From: Stramonita haemastoma
Taxonomy: Eukaryota; Mollusca; Gastropoda; Neogastropoda; Muricidae
Direction: 5' to 3'
NCBI GenBank assembly: GCA_030674155.1
Contig: CM060344.1
Location: 29,715,688-29,740,687, forward strand
DNA length: 25,000 nucleotides
The notes below the pieces were generated by a model. That model was not told the origin of the DNA, did no database searches, and worked only from the letters and a program-made list of their open reading frames with translations. How positions within the stretch are numbered: position 1 is the first letter of the stretch; each line of letters begins with the position of its first letter. Both the position numbers and the translations under genes were made by a program. This document shows, piece by piece, positions 22,098 to 25,000 of this stretch.

Positions 22098-22760
22098 AGA
22101 TGAATGGAGAAACACTAGAAGAGGTGAGCCAATTCAAATACTTAGGCTCCATCCTAACAAAAGATGGCACATCAAACAATGAAGTGAAAGCTCGCATTGC
22201 AACAGCAACATCTGCTCTAGTCAGACTCGAGAAGATCATCAGAAGCAACAACATCAGCTTCGGCACCAAATACCACCTTTACAAATCCCTCGTGATATCT
22301 ATCCTCCTATATGGCTGTGAATCATGGACTCTGACAGCAGAGTTAGAGAGGAGAATCCAAGCATTCGAGAACAAGTGCCACAGAAGACTCCTCAAAATAT
22401 CATACAAAGAACACAAGACCAATAACTATGTGAAAGAAGAAATCAAAAAGCGTGTGGGCCCCCAAGAGCCTTTGCTCTCCACCATAAAGAGGAGAAAGCT
22501 GATGTGGTTTGGTCACACCACAAGACACAACACCCTAGCAAAAACCATCCTGCAAGGAACAGTCGAGGGCAAGAGAAGAAGAGGCCGCCAAAAGAAATCA
22601 TGGGTTGACAACATCAAAGACTGGACCGCCCAACCCCTACAACACCTCCTACTAGCCACACAGGATCGTGAAGCATGGAAAAAGATCTCTGTTGCGTCTT
22701 CTCTCATGTCCCCCCTACGTCCTTTGGGACATGGGACTGAGTGAGTGAGTGATTACTATT
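22098..22760 (+). mobile_element. 5'-truncated RTE-like LINE
   Basis: A coding 3' end begins abruptly at 22098 after unrelated AT-rich sequence and ends with a stop followed by GTGAGTGAGTGA, a short tandem-repeat tail, then (ATT)n. Short-repeat tails and 5' truncation are typical of RTE-type LINEs copied by target-primed reverse transcription. The intact reading frame implies a fairly young insertion. I could not define target-site duplications. Confidence 0.8.
22100..22744 (+). pseudogene. LINE ORF2 C-terminal part (post-palm RT region), uninterrupted
   Basis: An open frame of 214 codons reads MNGETLEEVSQFKYLGSIL at the start ('FKYLG' strand of the RT palm end), then LLYGCESWTLTAELERRIQ, FENKCHRRLLKISYKEH, KRRKLMWFGHTTRH, EGKRRRGRQKKSWVDNIKDW, and ends at TGA. 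The YGCESWT, W.GH and GRRRRGRQ...W.D.I motifs match the C-terminal region of RTE/Bov-B-like ORF2. The first Met is internal to the original protein. The endonuclease and the catalytic YxDD lie in the missing 5' part, so no active enzyme is encoded. Confidence 0.85.
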
Positions 22761-23232
22761 ATTATTATTAGAATATTAGTTGTTATTGTTGTTGTTCTTC
22801 TCCTCCTCCTCCTCCACCTCCTCTCCTCCTCCTTCTCATCCTCCTCCTTTGTCTTCGTTGTCTTTTTCATCTTTAAAAATTCTTCATTTTAAATGCTTCT
22901 TTTTTCTTCTTCTTCTTGTTCATATTCTTCTCCAAATTCTTCTTCTTCAAATTCTTCTTCTTCTTCAAATTCTTCTTCTTCAAATTCTTCTTCTTCTTCT
23001 TCAAATTCTTTTCCTACTTCAAATTCTTCTCCTTCTTCAAATTCTTCTCTTTCCTCAAATTCTTCTTCAAAGTCTTTTTATCTTTCTTCAAATTATTTTC
23101 CTTCTTCTTCAAATTGTTTGTCTTCTTCATATTCTTCTTTAAAATCTTCTTCCTCTCTTTGTTGTTGTTGTTGTTATTGTTTACCATCATCATCATCATC
23201 GTCTTCTTCTTCTTTTTCTTCTTCTTCTAAAA
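22752..23232. repeat. (ATT)n and polypyrimidine (TTC)n tract with TCAAATTCTTC units
   Basis: A short (ATT)n at 22752-22771, CCT-rich at 22797-22850, then about 300 bp where TCAAATTCTTCTTC-like units of 12-24 bp repeat in a CT-rich strand. Ends in (TTG)n and (CAT)n. Ser/Phe open frames are artefacts. Confidence 0.9.
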
Positions 23233-23560
23233 TGTTCCTTTGTTTTTCGTGTGGTCTTCATTCTTATTGAAATAACGATTTTGTCATTGGGTCGTTGTTG
23301 TTTTGAATGATTTTTGTTGTTGTTTAACCCACCCCCCTACCTCCAAACAAACAAGGACGAACAATAGCTTTTTCTGTTTACAGCTATAGATACCCTTAAC
23401 AGATACAGTTCATTCAGGTTTGCTTTCTTCTGCCGACTATGGCTTCACATCTTTTCTCTTGATCTAATCAAGAAGATGAATACTTTCTTTGTTAGTGCTT
23501 TTTTAAAAATAAGTTTTTGTTTCTTTCTTTTGTTTTCATATCACAAAGATGAAAAGAGTT
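23233..23560. other. Unique sequence, no gene seen
   Basis: T-rich with a small inverted repeat (TCTTGAT / ATCAAGA) near 23457-23473. No splice-bounded coding segment recognised. Confidence 0.4.
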
Positions 23561-23622
23561 AATTTCTCTCTTTCCTCCTTTCTTTCATTCTTCCTTCCTT
23601 CCATTCTTGTTTCCTTCCTTTC

Positions 23623-23693
<71 letters not shown>

Positions 23694-23727
23694 TTTCTTT
23701 TCTTTTCTTTTCTTTTCTTCTTCCTTC
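23561..23727. repeat. (CT)n / (CTTT)n polypyrimidine tract
   Basis: CTTTC and CCTTC sequence, then near-pure (CT)n at about 23627-23692 and (CTTTT)n to 23719, directly before a SINE. Confidence 0.93.
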
Positions 23728-23947
23728 AGATAAGACTTGAAACCGAGGCCCCGTGTGCGAACGCACGCAGAACATCTTGCGCACACGTTAAATCCTGTTC
23801 CGCTTTTCGTAAGAGTAGGCCATCGTGTGCCGGTGGGAACAGATGACATTTACAAAGCTGCATACACACGGGGACTGGATGTAAAAAAGCACATGAGTGC
23901 TTATTCCATTATCCTCGATATAAAAGAATAAATCAAATCAAATCAAA
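23728..23947 (+). mobile_element. tRNA-derived SINE, 5'-truncated, plus orientation
   Basis: It starts GATAAGACTTGAAACCGAGG, matching the middle (GATGAGACTTTAAACCGAGG) of the inverted copy at 24589-24933, and shares the rest to the tail ATAAAAGAATAAATCAAATC. The tail (AAATC)n is the family 3' end. The tRNA head is missing. Confidence 0.82.
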
Positions 23948-24024
23948 TTTTTTCTTTCTTTTTCCCCCCTTTTTCTGTCTACCTAATCAGTTTTCTTCTA
24001 AGAAAAGCAGTGGTACACACTTAC

Positions 24025-24057
24025 ATATTTCTGCTCTCTGAAATCTTGACCAAATTT
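24025..24057 (-). CDS. Possible 33-nt microexon (speculative)
   Basis: On the minus strand an acceptor (acgcttttcgcag) and a near-consensus donor (AAATAT/gtaagtg) bracket exactly 33 nt, a multiple of three. If entered in the phase that exon 15942-16144 needs, it would read IWSRFQRAEI and join through a Ser codon to AVHVELI. The sequence is not repetitive. There is no family match and no second exon nearby to support it; pairs of good-looking splice sites can arise by chance. Confidence 0.2.
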
Positions 24058-24149
24058 CTGCGAAAAGCGTGTGTAGACAAGCAGGCAGGCAGGCACAGGG
24101 ATACGCGAATGTTTTCACTGCAGGAAATTCAGTAAGCAAGTTTTTATGG

Positions 24150-24420
24150 GGGTTTATATATGTGTGCTGAGGCGGGGGCGTCTATAACTAACCGGTCATG
24201 GGTGACGCACTTTGTTCAAAACTCCACCCACTTTCCCTGTGAGAAAACTTGTCAACAATTCTGACGTCACTGTCACGTGGGGCAGAGTGGGTCGTAGTTT
24301 GTGTCGGGATTTGACGAAGTGAGTTAGTCAAGGGTGACGTTGTGAAGTGGGTAGAGAGTGGAACGTGTATTCTAAGGGTGATTGAGACATTGGGTTCCAA
24401 CCTTCATTATGGTCAGAGTC
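24150..24420. promoter_or_regulatory. Promoter-like segment with TATA, GC box, CRE and E-box
   Basis: Within 130 bp: TTATATAT near 24153, GCGGGGGCG near 24172 (EGR/Sp-type), a perfect palindromic CRE TGACGTCA at 24262-24269 and an E-box CACGTG at 24274-24279. The segment is unique and lacks microsatellites. Downstream on plus is ATGGTCAGAG near 24410 with a 14-codon frame before a (TG)n tract. Motif clusters occur by chance and no transcript is supported; on the minus strand it could lie near the 5' end of the metalloprotease gene. Confidence 0.25.
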
Positions 24421-24445
24421 TCTGTGATCAAGGCGTTTGTTGAAG

Positions 24446-24588
<143 letters not shown>

Positions 24589-24933
24589 TTTGATTTGATT
24601 TGAGTTGATTTATTCTTTTATATCGAGGATAATGAAATAAGCACTCTTGTGCTTTTTTACATCCAGTCCCCGTGTGTATGCAGATTTGTAAATGTCATTT
24701 GTTCCCACCGGCACACGATGGCCTACTCTTACGAAAAGTGGAACAGGATTTAACGTGTGCGCATGATGTTCTGCGTGCGTTCGCACACAAGGCCTCGGTT
24801 TAAAGTCTCATCCGAAGGACTTTGGGGGAGAGTGGAGTCAGCACTGGTGTTAACTCCAGGAGAAAAATCTCCTCAACCGGACTCGGGTCGTCAAATTGCC
24901 AGCGCAATGTTCTGACCACTGGGCTATCCGTCC
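24589..24933 (-). mobile_element. tRNA-derived SINE, near full length, minus orientation
   Basis: On the minus strand it begins GGACGGATAGCCCAGTGGTC, where TAGCCCAGTGG fits a Pol III A box, followed about 35 nt on by GACCCGAGTCC, a slightly degenerate B box. A body with TTCGGATGAGAC and ACATTTACAAATC follows, then the (AAATC)n tail. About 345 bp. It is inverted relative to the copy at 23728-23947. Confidence 0.85.
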
Positions 24934-24977
24934 CTGTGACATCATCGTTTCTCTTCGTTTGAATAACTTATAGAGGT

Positions 24978-25000
24978 ACAGAGGAGAGAGAGAGAGAGAG
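24978..25000. repeat. (GA)n tract at window end
   Basis: GA dinucleotides continue off the window edge. Confidence 0.85.

Noticed and set aside
23457..23473. Small inverted repeat TCTTGAT/ATCAAGA as a terminator or regulatory hairpin
   Set aside because: Seven base pairs in AT-rich eukaryotic DNA is expected by chance.

Overview
The window is eukaryotic nuclear DNA, most likely from a mollusc and probably a marine gastropod. The reasons are GT-AG introns, tRNA-derived SINEs with the 'TCATCCGAA' core I associate with molluscan genomes, several LINE families, a pogo-like DNA transposon and an extreme load of micro- and minisatellites. The organism is inferred from repeat families and gene style, not from a search.

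The only host gene I can support lies on the minus strand and enters the window in mid-gene. Six exons with consensus splice sites, at 15942-16144, 9059-9139, 5800-5989, 4696-4786, 3283-3346 and 2744-2827 (in transcription order), join with matching phases at all five junctions into 237 uninterrupted codons. The product reads as the prodomain and first part of the catalytic domain of a secreted ADAM/ADAMTS-like (reprolysin, M12B) metalloprotease. It has an Asn-rich linker between two RxKR furin-type sites (RHKR, RAKR) and then a domain starting 'QTTVAQHVIETVFVIDH'. The 5' exons (signal peptide) and the 3' exons (zinc-binding HExxH, ancillary domains) are not identified here; a possible 33-nt microexon is at 24025-24057.

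Region by region. 1-2743: intron or 3' flank with a 21-copy 35-bp minisatellite, about 1 kb of low-repeat sequence with a polyadenylation-like signal, then tetranucleotide tracts. 2744-6000: four exons in introns made almost wholly of GACA, ATCC, ATCA and CA repeats, plus a SINE whose tRNA-like head seems to have seeded an 18/25-bp minisatellite that runs up to an exon's splice donor. 6000-9060: TG/CA tracts, a LINE tail fragment, a 25-copy 52-bp minisatellite and a (AAGTC/ACGTC)n tract. 9140-15941: one 6.8-kb intron with a decayed RNase-H-bearing LINE on the opposite strand, split at one point by a 4-kb minisatellite of 15/18-bp units. 16145-25000: no confirmed host exon. It holds SINE copies, a candidate decayed hammerhead ribozyme, a 1023-bp pogo-like element inserted at TA in a (TAC)n tract, a 900-bp pentanucleotide tract with G-quadruplex motifs, a 5'-truncated RTE-like LINE with an intact 214-codon terminal ORF, and an inverted SINE pair flanking a promoter-like segment.

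Most long open frames here are simple-repeat artefacts (for example Cys-Val, Thr-His and Tyr-Ile-His-Thr runs) and are not annotated as genes. I found no dedicated new molecular system. The most unusual points are the in-phase splice-donor minisatellite, the giant array lodged inside a LINE coding region, and the candidate ribozyme.
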